A stretch of DNA of 64,000 nucleotides from Alloprevotella sp. (GTDB lineage: Bacteria > Bacteroidota > Bacteroidia > Bacteroidales > Bacteroidaceae): contig JAFUZP010000029.1 of assembly GCA_017476545.1 (NCBI GenBank), positions 32,862-96,861 on the forward strand, read 5' to 3'. Made by a program: the position numbers and the translations under genes. Below the pieces are notes generated by a model, which had not been told where the DNA came from, searched no databases, and saw nothing but the letters and a program-made list of their open reading frames with translations. Positions within the stretch are counted from its first letter, which is position 1. Every line of letters starts with the position of its first letter. Positions 39,740 through 48,170 of the stretch are shown here, piece by piece.

Positions 39740-40969
39740 CTATTTCTCGCTCAGGCGGCGCATGGCTTCTACGCAGTCTTCGCGACGGCCGAAAGCGGTG
39801 AGACGTATGTAGCCCTCGCCACTGGGACCGAAGCCGACACCGGGCGTGGACACAATATTATATTTATATAGGAGTTCTTCCCAGTAGCCCCAGGAGGTTT
39901 GTCCTTCGGGCACGCGGAACCAAATGTAGGGAGCATCCTCCCCACCGAAGACGCGGAGACCGGCGGTCGTGAGGGCTTCGCGCATGATGCGGGCGTTCTC
40001 CATGTAGTAGTCGATGGTTTCCTGCACCTGGCGCTTGCCTTCGGGGCTATAGATGGCGGCGGCAGCACGCTGCACGATGTAGGGCGTGCCGTTGAACTTC
40101 GTGCACTGGCGGCGGTTCCAGAGCGGATTGAGCTGTACGCGATCGCCGCTCTCGGCACGTGCCGTCACTTCCTTCGGCACAACGGTGAAGCCGCAGCGAA
40201 GTCCCGTGAAGCCAGCCGTCTTGGAATAGCTGTGGAACTCCACGGCGCACTGCTTGGCACCCGGTATCTCGTAGATGCTGCGGGGCACGTCGTCATGACG
40301 GATGTAGGCGGCATAGGCAGCATCGTAGAGGATGAGTGCGCCCGTCTGCAAGGCGTAGTCCACCCACTTCTGCAACTCGGCCTTGCGGAGCACGGTGCCG
40401 GTGGGGTTGTTGGGATAGCAGAGGTAGATCATGTCCACGGGCTCTGCGGGGAGCGCGGGCGTGAAGTTGTTCTCCGCCGTGCAAGGAGCGTAGGTGATGC
40501 GGCTCCACTTGCCAGCCTCCTGCTCGAAGGTGCCGGCGCGCCCTGCCATCACGTTGGAGTCGATATATACGGGATAGACGGGGTCGGTGATAAGCACCGT
40601 GTTGTCGCGGCCGAGGATGTCGCCGAAGTTGCCCGTGTCGCTCTTCGCGCCGTCGTTGATAAAAATCTCGTCGGCAGCTATCTGCACACCACGAGGGGCA
40701 AAGACGTGCTCCACGATGGCTTCGCGCAGGAAGTCGTAGCCCTGTTCGGGACCATAACCACGGAAGGTTTCGGCCTGCGCCTGCTCGTCCACGGCTTTGT
40801 GGAGAGCTTCGATGACGGCGGGCGCAAGGGGACGCGTCACGTCGCCGATGCCGAGGCGGATGACAGGAGCGTCGGGATGCTCCTCTTTATATTTTGCCAC
40901 GCGCTGGGCGATGTCCACGAAGAGATAGTTCTTCTGGAGGCGGAGGAAGTTGTCGTTGAGTTTTATCAT
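39740..40969 (-). CDS. dapL: LL-diaminopimelate aminotransferase
   Basis: PLP enzyme that converts tetrahydrodipicolinate directly to LL-diaminopimelate, by-passing the acylated intermediates. 409 residues. Family features are NDNFLRLQKNYLFVDIAQRV at the start, GIGDVTRPL, INDGAKSDTGNFGDI, LCYPNNPTGTVL and the PLP-lysine region HSYSKTAGFTGLRCGF. It sits 83 bp downstream of dapF, which uses its product, on the same strand; a 21-bp palindrome lies between them. Confidence 0.96.
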   Translation of the reverse strand: MIKLNDNFLRLQKNYLFVDIAQRVAKYKEEHPDAPVIRLGIGDVTRPLAPAVIEALHKAVDEQAQAETFRGYGPEQGYDFLREAIVEHVFAPRGVQIAADEIFINDGAKSDTGNFGDILGRDNTVLITDPVYPVYIDSNVMAGRAGTFEQEAGKWSRITYAPCTAENNFTPALPAEPVDMIYLCYPNNPTGTVLRKAELQKWVDYALQTGALILYDAAYAAYIRHDDVPRSIYEIPGAKQCAVEFHSYSKTAGFTGLRCGFTVVPKEVTARAESGDRVQLNPLWNRRQCTKFNGTPYIVQRAAAAIYSPEGKRQVQETIDYYMENARIMREALTTAGLRVFGGEDAPYIWFRVPEGQTSWGYWEELLYKYNIVSTPGVGFGPSGEGYIRLTAFGRREDCVEAMRRLSEK

Positions 40970-41002
40970 GATTGTTTGTGTTTGGGCTTGAGAGTTTTTG
41001 AT

Positions 41003-41023
41003 TGTCGCGACTCAGTCGCGACA
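41003..41023. promoter_or_regulatory. 21-bp perfect palindrome between dapF and dapL
   Basis: Arms TGTCGCGACT (41003-41012) and AGTCGCGACA (41014-41023) around a single C. It is 34 bp upstream of the dapL ATG and 30 bp downstream of the dapF stop. A one-base loop disfavours an RNA hairpin terminator and fits a dimeric repressor site. Confidence 0.55.
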
Positions 41024-41052
41024 GACGGGACGAAGAGGGACGGAGCCGCGAA

Positions 41053-41904
41053 TTAGGGGACGAGGATGGTGCCGTCGAAGACCTTCGTGGCGGGTCCCGT
41101 CATATAGACATGGCCGTCGGCGCGAAGTTCGATGGTGAGCGTGCCACCGTCCATGACGATGTCGCAGCGTTCAGGGGCGCGTCCCGTCAAGTGGGCAGCC
41201 ACGGCCGTGGCGCAGGCACCCGTACCACAGGCCATCGTGATGCCGCTGCCGCGTTCCCACACGCGCATGCGGATGGAACCGTCGGGGCGCACGGTGGCGA
41301 ACTCGATGTTGCAACGCTCGGGGAAGACGGGAGCTACCTCAAGAGCGCGGCCTTCACGCTCCACGTCGAAGCTCTCCACATCGGGGATGAAGCATACGAA
41401 GTGGGGGTTGCCCATTGAAACGAAGGTGCCCTGATGGCAGACGCCGAGGTTCTCCACCCTACCCTCGCGCATCGCGCCGTCGGGTGTGGCAAGCTGCGAG
41501 CGGTCGGCAAGGATGGCCTCGCCCATATCCACGGTGACGGTCTCCACAAGGCCATCCGCGCCGAGATGCAGATGGAGCACCTTGATGCCGCTGAGCGTTT
41601 CAAGGTTGATGACGGTCTTCTGCGTCAGGCGGTTGTCATAGACATACTTCGCCACGCAGCGCACGCCGTTGCCGCACATGCGGCCTTCGGAACCGTCGTT
41701 GTTGAACATGCGCATGCGGAAGTCGCCCTCGGGCGTTTCCGGCGGACAGATGAGAATGAGACCGTCGCCGCCAATGCCTTTGTGGCGGTCGCTCCAGAGG
41801 ACTGCGAGCTCTTCGGGGTTTTCAATAGGAAAGCGCAGGGCATTGACATAAACATAGTCGTTCCCTGCGCCGTGCATCTTTGTGAATTCTATGGGTCTGC
41901 TCAT
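41053..41904 (-). CDS. dapF: Diaminopimelate epimerase
   Basis: Converts LL- to meso-diaminopimelate for peptidoglycan and lysine synthesis. 283 residues. The two-base mechanism cysteines are Cys77 in RMCGNGVRC and Cys226 in [23 protein letters not shown] at the N-terminus is the family start. Its promoter box overlaps that of the divergent glycosyltransferase gene. Confidence 0.96.
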   Translation of the reverse strand: MSRPIEFTKMHGAGNDYVYVNALRFPIENPEELAVLWSDRHKGIGGDGLILICPPETPEGDFRMRMFNNDGSEGRMCGNGVRCVAKYVYDNRLTQKTVINLETLSGIKVLHLHLGADGLVETVTVDMGEAILADRSQLATPDGAMREGRVENLGVCHQGTFVSMGNPHFVCFIPDVESFDVEREGRALEVAPVFPERCNIEFATVRPDGSIRMRVWERGSGITMACGTGACATAVAAHLTGRAPERCDIVMDGGTLTIELRADGHVYMTGPATKVFDGTILVP

Positions 41905-41922
41905 TGTTTCAGGAGGAAAGTA

Positions 41923-41953
41923 TTGCTTAATTGCTGCAAAGATACTACTTTTG
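41923..41953 (+). promoter_or_regulatory. Promoter of the GtrB-like gene
   Basis: TTG (41923-41925), a 20-bp spacer and TACTTTTG (41946-41953) match the Bacteroidetes consensus. The ATG at 41977 is 24 bp beyond the box. Confidence 0.7.
41937..41944 (-). promoter_or_regulatory. -7 box TATCTTTG of dapF
   Basis: Reverse-strand TATCTTTG (41944-41937) lies 33 bp before the dapF ATG and inside the spacer of the divergent promoter 41923-41953, so the two polymerase sites overlap. Confidence 0.6.
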
Positions 41954-41976
41954 CCGCAATAAAAACATTTCCGACC

Positions 41977-42906
41977 ATGAAAATAGCAATAGTTGTCCCC
42001 TGTTATAATGAAGAAGCGGTGCTGGCCGGAACGACACGCAGGCTACTTGACGTGATCAGTGCCCTCAACGCCAAGAGCGGTGCGGATGCCGTATTGCTTT
42101 ATGTGGACGACGGGAGCAGCGACCGGACCTGGGGGCTTATTGAGGGCTATGCCAAGCAGTACGATTGCGTTTGCGGTCTGAAACTGGCGCATAACCGGGG
42201 GCATCAGCAAGCCTTATGGGCCGGCATGGAATGGGCCCAGCGGCACGCCGATGCGGCCGTGAGCATCGATGCGGACTTGCAGGACGATGTCTCAGTTATC
42301 AGTGAGATGGTGGAGCTTTTCCGCAAGGGCAACGATATCGTCTATGGCGTGCGGCGGGAGCGTACGACGGATACGCGCTTCAAGCGCTGGACGGCCTTGG
42401 GATTCTATCGCATTGTGCGCTGGTTGGGCGGCGATATTCTGTACAATCACGCCGACTTCCGCCTGATGAGCCGCCGTGCGATTAAGGCGTTGCTGGATTT
42501 TCCGGAGCGCAATCTGTTCCTCCGGGGCATGGTCTATTCGTTAGGCTTCCCGCACACCAGCGTCTATTACGACCGCAAGGATCGTGCCGCAGGCGAGTCC
42601 AAATATCCGTTGCGCCGTATGATTTCGTTCGCTTTGGACGGCATCACGTCCTTCTCTGTCCGTCCTTTGCGCTTCATTGTCTATCTCGGTGCCCTTTTTA
42701 TGCTCGTATCCCTTACCGCTATTGTATGGGCCCTTATCGTCTGGCTTCGCGGAACGGTTGTTCCCGGCTGGGCTTCCCTGCTTGTTTCCCTGTGGTTTAT
42801 CGGCGGCGCCATCCTGCTTGCCGTCGGCACGATAGGGGAGTACATCGGGAAGATATACAGCGAGGTGAAGCGGCGGCCGCGCTATATTATTGAGAAGGAG
42901 GTATAA
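41977..42906 (+). CDS. GT2 glycosyltransferase, GtrB/DPM1-like with two membrane helices
   Basis: 309 residues. The catalytic GT-A domain has [21 protein letters not shown] and the DXD region SIDADLQDD; two C-terminal transmembrane helices (~232-256, 265-290) end in a basic tail. This is the layout of polyprenyl-phosphate glycosyltransferases, which load a sugar onto undecaprenyl phosphate. The ATG at 41977 follows a good promoter. A neighbouring ArnT-like gene (45038-46846) belongs to a family that uses such lipid-linked sugars, so the two may form a pathway, although they are not adjacent. Confidence 0.85.
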   Translation: MKIAIVVPCYNEEAVLAGTTRRLLDVISALNAKSGADAVLLYVDDGSSDRTWGLIEGYAKQYDCVCGLKLAHNRGHQQALWAGMEWAQRHADAAVSIDADLQDDVSVISEMVELFRKGNDIVYGVRRERTTDTRFKRWTALGFYRIVRWLGGDILYNHADFRLMSRRAIKALLDFPERNLFLRGMVYSLGFPHTSVYYDRKDRAAGESKYPLRRMISFALDGITSFSVRPLRFIVYLGALFMLVSLTAIVWALIVWLRGTVVPGWASLLVSLWFIGGAILLAVGTIGEYIGKIYSEVKRRPRYIIEKEV

Positions 42907-42908
42907 AG

Positions 42909-42941
42909 AGAGGGAGACGCCCCGCACGGGCATCTCCCTCT
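42909..42941. terminator. Bidirectional terminator
   Basis: AGAGGGAGACGCCC (42909-42922) and GGGCATCTCCCTCT (42928-42941) form a 14-bp stem with one mismatch and a 5-nt loop, between convergent genes. TTTCTGT follows on the forward strand. Confidence 0.75.
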
Positions 42942-42959
42942 TTCTGTATTCAGTTCCTG

Positions 42960-44891
42960 TTACTTCACGAGAACCTTGCGCGTCTTGCCGTCTGCGGAGC
43001 GCACGATGTTCAGGCCGCGTCCGGCTGTCTGCTGCTTGCGTCCGAGCAGGTCGTAGATGCTTTCCACACCGGCGGGTTGCAGGGCGTTCACTGTGGCTAT
43101 GCCGTCCACTGTCTCTTGGGACATAAGGGGCATCACGTCGCAGTTCACCACCTTGCCGTTGTTACGGTTGATGAGGAAGGCCACGAGGCTGAGGTTCTTC
43201 TTTTCCTGGATAACGCTGGAACGCGGCAGGGCTGTCTCAAGCGTGTAGCTCTGTTCCTCGTCCTTTGTGATGGGCGCATTGATGCTTCCGTCAAGGCCGG
43301 CTGTGATGTTCCAGGCCGCTATGGCAACGTGGTTATAGGTTAAGCCGGTCATCGGGTTGCTCCCCGTGACGTATGGTATTAGGAGATCACCTTTGAAGCT
43401 GGAGGCGTAGCTCGCATAATTGACGTAGTAATTCGCCTGGCTCCACGCCGAACCCTTTCCTGACAAGCCGTCCTCAATGAGGGCATAGGCGATACCGTAA
43501 GGTGCGTCGTTGCGGTTCACGAGGAATGTCACGTCCGTTTTCGCGGTGAAGGCCGTGCTGTCAGCGTTCCATATAGGGGTAACTTTGATTGTGGCTTCCG
43601 TCGGGCTGTTTACCTCGCGGTCAATGTCGTTCTGGATAGTGATGTCGTCAAAGAGAGAGGCGTCAGTCGTTCCGTAGAACGGGTCTGTGGAGAGGTTGCG
43701 GTTCAGCAGTGCGGAGGGGAAGCCGCTGACGTAACTTGCCAGCGAGGGGTAGTAGGCGTAGTCGGCCAGCGGGATTTGCATCGGGTCGGGCGTGTAGCTG
43801 CCTTGGTGGATGGCGATGAGTGCCGTTTCCTCCGCGCGGTTCTCGTGCAGCCAGTCCAGTGCGGCCAAACCGCGTGTGCACCAGCCGCACCATGTTCCTG
43901 TGAACTCTTCCACGAGAACACGGCGTTTGGGTTGTTCACCAATGGTCAGGCGATAGCCTTCCACAGTGGGCGAAGCGACTTCGTTTGCCGTGCCGTTCAC
44001 CTGCTTGAGGCTGACGGTCACTTTTTCCGTCTTGCCAGCCGTTGTGCCTGCGGGTATCGGGATGAGAACCTCCGCCGAAGTATCCAGACTTGTGAGCGCT
44101 GCAGGAAGCGTGTAGGTGTTTTCTTCGCTTTCCTGCCCGTCAATCGTGTAGGTATAGCTGATGGAGGAAACGCCATTCAGTCCTCTGTTGGTCAGTGTCA
44201 CGGGGAGGGAGTTGTCTTCCCCCCCGGCCAAGGTGACCGTCTCCGTTGCGCTTTGCAGTTCGGCGGCGTTGCGGGCGAGTCCGGGGTTGGTGATGAGCAC
44301 TTGCAGCACGATGTTGCCGTAGTTGTACCCTTCAAGGCTCTGCCACTGAGGTTGTCCTACGTCAGTTTTGAAGTAGAAGGCGTCCTTCGTGCCAGCCTCG
44401 CCATAAGTAATCATGGGATACTTATGGTAGTCGTCTGCGATGTTTGTGGGCGTGAGTGAGTAGCCTACGTAGAGCGCCTCGCCCACCTCAACCGGTTCTT
44501 CCAGCTGCACCTCCACGAAACCCTCGGCGTAGGAAACGAGGTTAGCCTCGGGTACGTCGGTTTTCACGATGTCGGCCGCGTCAGCGCTGGCCGGCAGCTG
44601 CTTACTTATCCATACGGAGACATCCTTGAAACCAGTGGTAGTTGTCATCATGAATCGGATTCCGTGGATAGTGGCACCCGCTATACTGGCGTTGTCTGCC
44701 GGGTTAAGGCGGATGGCCATGTTGTAGGTTTCCTGTCTTTCCGTACCGAGGGCGCCGACTTCATACGGGCTGATGTCGCCAGTCCCGAAGTGTCCCCACC
44801 AAAGGCGGTCGGCCGCGTCTTGCGCGTGTGCCGTGGTTGCCGTTGCCAGCAGGGCGCAGGCAAGGGCGAAGTGTGTAAAGATTCTTTTCAT
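42960..44891 (-). CDS. Omp28-like secreted protein with thioredoxin CxxC motif
   Basis: 643 residues with a signal peptide (1-23), an N-terminal ~150-residue jelly-roll-like domain, a CARDB/Ig-like region (~180-310) and an Omp28-type thioredoxin-fold domain beginning RRVLVEEFTGTWCGWCTRG (Cys335, Cys338). The C-terminus, SIYDLLGRK...GLNIVRSADGKTRKVLVK, is the same type of tail seen on the LRR protein at 5875. It is probably exported to the surface and may act on disulfides or serve as an adhesin-like scaffold; homologues are mainly of unknown role. Confidence 0.75.
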   Translation of the reverse strand: MKRIFTHFALACALLATATTAHAQDAADRLWWGHFGTGDISPYEVGALGTERQETYNMAIRLNPADNASIAGATIHGIRFMMTTTTGFKDVSVWISKQLPASADAADIVKTDVPEANLVSYAEGFVEVQLEEPVEVGEALYVGYSLTPTNIADDYHKYPMITYGEAGTKDAFYFKTDVGQPQWQSLEGYNYGNIVLQVLITNPGLARNAAELQSATETVTLAGGEDNSLPVTLTNRGLNGVSSISYTYTIDGQESEENTYTLPAALTSLDTSAEVLIPIPAGTTAGKTEKVTVSLKQVNGTANEVASPTVEGYRLTIGEQPKRRVLVEEFTGTWCGWCTRGLAALDWLHENRAEETALIAIHQGSYTPDPMQIPLADYAYYPSLASYVSGFPSALLNRNLSTDPFYGTTDASLFDDITIQNDIDREVNSPTEATIKVTPIWNADSTAFTAKTDVTFLVNRNDAPYGIAYALIEDGLSGKGSAWSQANYYVNYASYASSFKGDLLIPYVTGSNPMTGLTYNHVAIAAWNITAGLDGSINAPITKDEEQSYTLETALPRSSVIQEKKNLSLVAFLINRNNGKVVNCDVMPLMSQETVDGIATVNALQPAGVESIYDLLGRKQQTAGRGLNIVRSADGKTRKVLVK

Positions 44892-45037
44892 AAGCCGTTT
44901 TGTTTAGGTTTAGAAGTCCTGTCTATTATTGATGTCTGCGGCAAAGGTGCAAAAAAGTCTTGGAACAGCCAATTTCTTCCGGCATTTCTGTTTCGGACGT
45001 AGGTACTTCCGGCTGCTGGGGTGGGGCGGGAACGCCC

Positions 45038-46846
45038 TTATTCCGCCTTTTTTACGACTTCATAGAGTAGTAAGTTCTGCCTTACGTCGCAGCTTTTCCG
45101 CCCGAAGTCGGCCACGAGGCGGCATGAGTATCCGGGGTGTTGTTCCCGGAAGCGCGCGATGTCCTCTTCTCCCGTGAGCAGATAGCCCCGTCCGGGCAGG
45201 CCGGAGTCGCCCCGTCCCGTATTGAAGCGTGCGGACTCTTCCGCGCTCGGAAAGGGTCGCAGGGCGTTGTGCGTGTAGAAGTTGAGGGTAAAGAAATGCA
45301 TCATGCCGGACTCGTCGTTGATGTAGGAATAGACGGGCATTTCCTTGGCACGGGCCTCAATCAGCGGTGCCAGTGGCTTGTCCGACCGCGCGCTGAGTAC
45401 GGGCGGCAGGACGAAAGCGTCGATAAGTATCAGCGCGGCCAGCGTGTTGTACAGGCCTCCGCTGACGGCGCGCGGCAGGCGTTGCAGCGCGTAGAAACAG
45501 GCGATGAGGGCGATGCTGACGGCGAGGTAGAGGTAGCTCGGTGCTGTGGCGGTGCGCAGTGCGTCCAGCGTGGAGTAGTGCGGATGCCCGTTGCTGCTTA
45601 CGCTCTCCACCGCAGCGGGAATCCAGTCCGCCTGTAGTGCGAAGTACAGCCCCGTTCCGAGCAGCACGAGGGCGGCCAGCGTCCACTCGAACCACCGCAG
45701 TACCTGCGGTTTTGCCTCCTTCAGCCACAGGGCGAGGCGCGCTACGAAGTACGCAAGGAAAGGGTAGGCGGGGAGCAGGTAAACGCCGCGCTTGCTTTTA
45801 GGAACGAGGTAGAAGGCAATGATGAGCACCGCCGCAATCCAGACGAAGCGCTCCGTGCCGTCCAGCCCCTGCCACCACGTCCGGATGCGGGTGTGCAACG
45901 GTTGTTTCTCTGCCTCCCCCTTCACGAGGCGCAGCCTGCGGCGGCCGATCGGGGCCAGCAGGCAGAGCAGTGTCCAGGGCAGCAGGCCGCTGAGGAGCAT
46001 CGGGACGTAGTAGAGCGTTCCGTGCTCGTGGGAAGGGTAGGGCATACGGCCGAGGAAGCGCAGGACGTTCTCCTCGAAGACGAGGTAGAGGAATTTTTCG
46101 CCGCCCTGTAGGTAAGCCGCGTAGTACCAGAGAGATGGCAGCGCGAGGGCGGCCAGTGCGATGGGGACGAAGCGGAAAAGGCTCTTCCAGCTCCTTCCCG
46201 CTTCGGCGGACGGCGCGCTCAGGAGCGCATAGCCTGCGCCTACGAGGCAGGGCAGCAGGATGGCTACGGGTCCCTTCGTGAGCGTGCCACAGCCCATCCA
46301 TAGGATTGCGGCCAAGGGCAGGCCGCGCAGGCCGCCCTCCACCCAGCGGGCGACGGCATAGAGCGCAAGGATGATGAAAAGGGTGAGGAGCATGTCCACG
46401 CGGCAGTTCATGGCGGCGCGGTGGACTTCGCTGCAGGAGAGGAACACGAGGGCGGCTATGAAACCCGTCTGCGCGCCGCGCCGCCGTGCGAAAAAGCGGA
46501 AAGTGGCCAGTGCCGCGAGAATGGCGGCCAGGGCGGAGGGCAGGCGCGACGTGAACTCCGTCACTTCGCCCTGCGGCAGTGAGCAGGCCGCGATGGCCCA
46601 GTGGAGCATGGGGGGCTTGTAGGCGAACTCCCCGCCGTTGTTTTCCGGCAGGATCCAGTTGCCGGAGGCCAGCATGGTCTGCGCCACGACGGCCTCGCGC
46701 GGTTCGCCTTTTGTGTTGAAATCGGACAGGCCGAGGAAGGGCAGGAGGGAGAGGGCGGCAATAATCAGGAGTCCCCGCGCCCAGTCCCAGTGCCCGCCCC
46801 GCAGGGCAGTCTGCCAGCTCGTACGGATATGTTCTGGAAACGCCAC
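45038..46846 (-). CDS. ArnT-like/PMT family glycosyltransferase
   Basis: An integral membrane transferase of the GT83/GT39 group, with about 11-12 hydrophobic segments. GLSDFNTKGEPREAVVAQTML near the N-terminus has the acidic residues conserved in the first periplasmic loop of ArnT. It should use a polyprenyl-linked sugar to modify an envelope glycolipid. The start is uncertain: GTG at 46846, 17 bp after the upstream stop, gives 602 residues; the ATG at 46969 would overlap the DUF308 gene by 107 bp and add a Pro/Arg-rich stretch. Confidence 0.8.
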   Translation of the reverse strand: MAFPEHIRTSWQTALRGGHWDWARGLLIIAALSLLPFLGLSDFNTKGEPREAVVAQTMLASGNWILPENNGGEFAYKPPMLHWAIAACSLPQGEVTEFTSRLPSALAAILAALATFRFFARRRGAQTGFIAALVFLSCSEVHRAAMNCRVDMLLTLFIILALYAVARWVEGGLRGLPLAAILWMGCGTLTKGPVAILLPCLVGAGYALLSAPSAEAGRSWKSLFRFVPIALAALALPSLWYYAAYLQGGEKFLYLVFEENVLRFLGRMPYPSHEHGTLYYVPMLLSGLLPWTLLCLLAPIGRRRLRLVKGEAEKQPLHTRIRTWWQGLDGTERFVWIAAVLIIAFYLVPKSKRGVYLLPAYPFLAYFVARLALWLKEAKPQVLRWFEWTLAALVLLGTGLYFALQADWIPAAVESVSSNGHPHYSTLDALRTATAPSYLYLAVSIALIACFYALQRLPRAVSGGLYNTLAALILIDAFVLPPVLSARSDKPLAPLIEARAKEMPVYSYINDESGMMHFFTLNFYTHNALRPFPSAEESARFNTGRGDSGLPGRGYLLTGEEDIARFREQHPGYSCRLVADFGRKSCDVRQNLLLYEVVKKAE

Positions 46847-46862
46847 GGTTTGGCCTATGTGC

Positions 46863-47561
46863 TTAGGGTTCAGTGATTTCCTCCGCCTCGGCGAAGGTAT
46901 CCGGCAGCGTGGCGGGCAGTTCGTAGGGGGCTGCGCCGTTCCCGGCCTGCGTGGCGGGAGTCGCTTCATCGGCCACTACGACGGCTTCTTCCATGGGCGG
47001 TTCCGGCCCGGCTTGGTGTGTGGTGGCTGCGGCGCGCCGCTGGAATTTCCATAGCTCCAGGGCCGACCATAGTTCCAGCAGGGCGTAGAGCATATAGGCC
47101 GCGCCGAGGATGATGAACGGCAGTGCGGCCGCCAGTTCGCGGTAGGCCAGTACGACGATGCCTGCGCCCGCCGTGATAAGCGGGATGAGGAAGGTGGCGC
47201 CGTTTATCTGCACGCCCATTTTCTGCATCCGCCAGCGGGAGTATATCTGCACCATCGCGGCGATGATGAGCAGCGCGGCGAGGACGAACATGGAGGCGTG
47301 TACGAAGAAGCCCGGCATCAGCAGGAGCAGCAGGCCGAAGACAATGGTGACGGCTCCCATCACGGGGTAGAGCGCCGTCTCGCGGCGGCTGCGGTCCTTG
47401 CGCAGCAGGCTGAGCAGGGAAACGAGGCCGGGGATGATGAGCAGCACGCCGACTCCCTGCACAATCCAGGCGGGGGCCTGTTCGGAATACATCACCAGCA
47501 GTATGCCGACTGCCAGCAGGCAGAGGGCGCGCACGGCTTTGTTGCGGACGAGGTTTTGCAT
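46863..47561 (-). CDS. DUF308/HdeD-like membrane protein
   Basis: 232 residues with six hydrophobic helices paired as in HdeD/DUF308 proteins (AVRALCLLAVGILLVMYSEQ, YPVMGAVTIVFGLLLLLMPGFF) and an acidic, Pro-rich cytoplasmic tail of ~50 residues. The ATG at 47561 is preferred because the first helix follows directly. It ends 16 bp before the likely start of the ArnT-like gene and probably shares its transcript. Family role: poorly known, linked to acid or envelope stress in enterobacteria. Confidence 0.75.
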   Translation of the reverse strand: MQNLVRNKAVRALCLLAVGILLVMYSEQAPAWIVQGVGVLLIIPGLVSLLSLLRKDRSRRETALYPVMGAVTIVFGLLLLLMPGFFVHASMFVLAALLIIAAMVQIYSRWRMQKMGVQINGATFLIPLITAGAGIVVLAYRELAAALPFIILGAAYMLYALLELWSALELWKFQRRAAATTHQAGPEPPMEEAVVVADEATPATQAGNGAAPYELPATLPDTFAEAEEITEP

Positions 47562-47704
47562 ATTCGTAGCGGTTTTACAGCGCGAATATAGGGCTTTCCG
47601 CGCGAACGTGCGGCATCCGCCCCCTCCTTTTCGTGCGATTTCTCCGCGCACCGGGCCGGGCGCGGCGGGTCTGCCTCGTAAGCGTCCGGCGGGCGCGAGC
47701 TCCT

Positions 47705-47784
47705 TACCCCAAGGGATAGCCGTTCCTAACCCTGCGGTTGCGGCGCACTGACCATAGGGTTAGTTCTTCGTAACCCTACGGTCA
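47705..47784. repeat. Phased palindrome array D (4 x 14 bp, 22-bp period)
   Basis: Units TACCCCAAGGGATA, TAACCCTGCGGTTG, TGACCATAGGGTTA and TAACCCTACGGTCA start at 47705, 47727, 47749 and 47771. It lies ~145 bp upstream of the DUF308 start in a 609-bp gap (47562-48170) that also holds a short open frame and a terminator. Confidence 0.85.
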
Positions 47785-47996
47785 GCATTTCCTGACTGGT
47801 TATTTCCCTGCCCCGGGCTTGGCCGGATAGATACATTCCCTGCCTTTGCTGTCAGAATTGATAACCGGATTATGCCTTACGCGTGTATATTTAATAGCGG
47901 TATAGCCACTTCCGCGTGTGCGGAGGGCGGCTCTGCTCGTATTTATGTGGCGTGAAGTGTCCGAATTACCTTTCCGATAGCGAATAATATGAGTTT

Positions 47997-48110
47997 ATGG
48001 ATGCGAACGGGGAGCACACAGCTTTCGAATATGAGTTCCTTATGGGAGACGGGACGGTGCAGCCGATGTGGCTATCGTGTACGACTGCGGCTGACTACCG
48101 CCAGCGGTAA
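47997..48110 (+). other. Short open frame, possible gene remnant
   Basis: A 37-codon frame (MDANGEHTAFEYEFLMGDG...) has protein-like composition, with acidic and aromatic residues, but no promoter and no upstream continuation because a TAA lies four codons before the ATG. It may be the end of a decayed gene. Low confidence that it is expressed. Confidence 0.25.
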
Positions 48111-48113
48111 ACG

Positions 48114-48147
48114 ACAGGCGGCGCAGATGGAAGTCTGCGCCGCCTGT
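48114..48147 (-). terminator. Hairpin after the FadL-like gene
   Basis: ACAGGCGGCGCAGA (48114-48127) and TCTGCGCCGCCTGT (48134-48147) form a perfect 14-bp stem with a 6-nt loop, 24 bp beyond the reverse-strand stop at 48171. The following T-run is poor. Confidence 0.65.
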
Positions 48148-48170
48148 GCGTCGGTATGCCGTCGGCGTGG

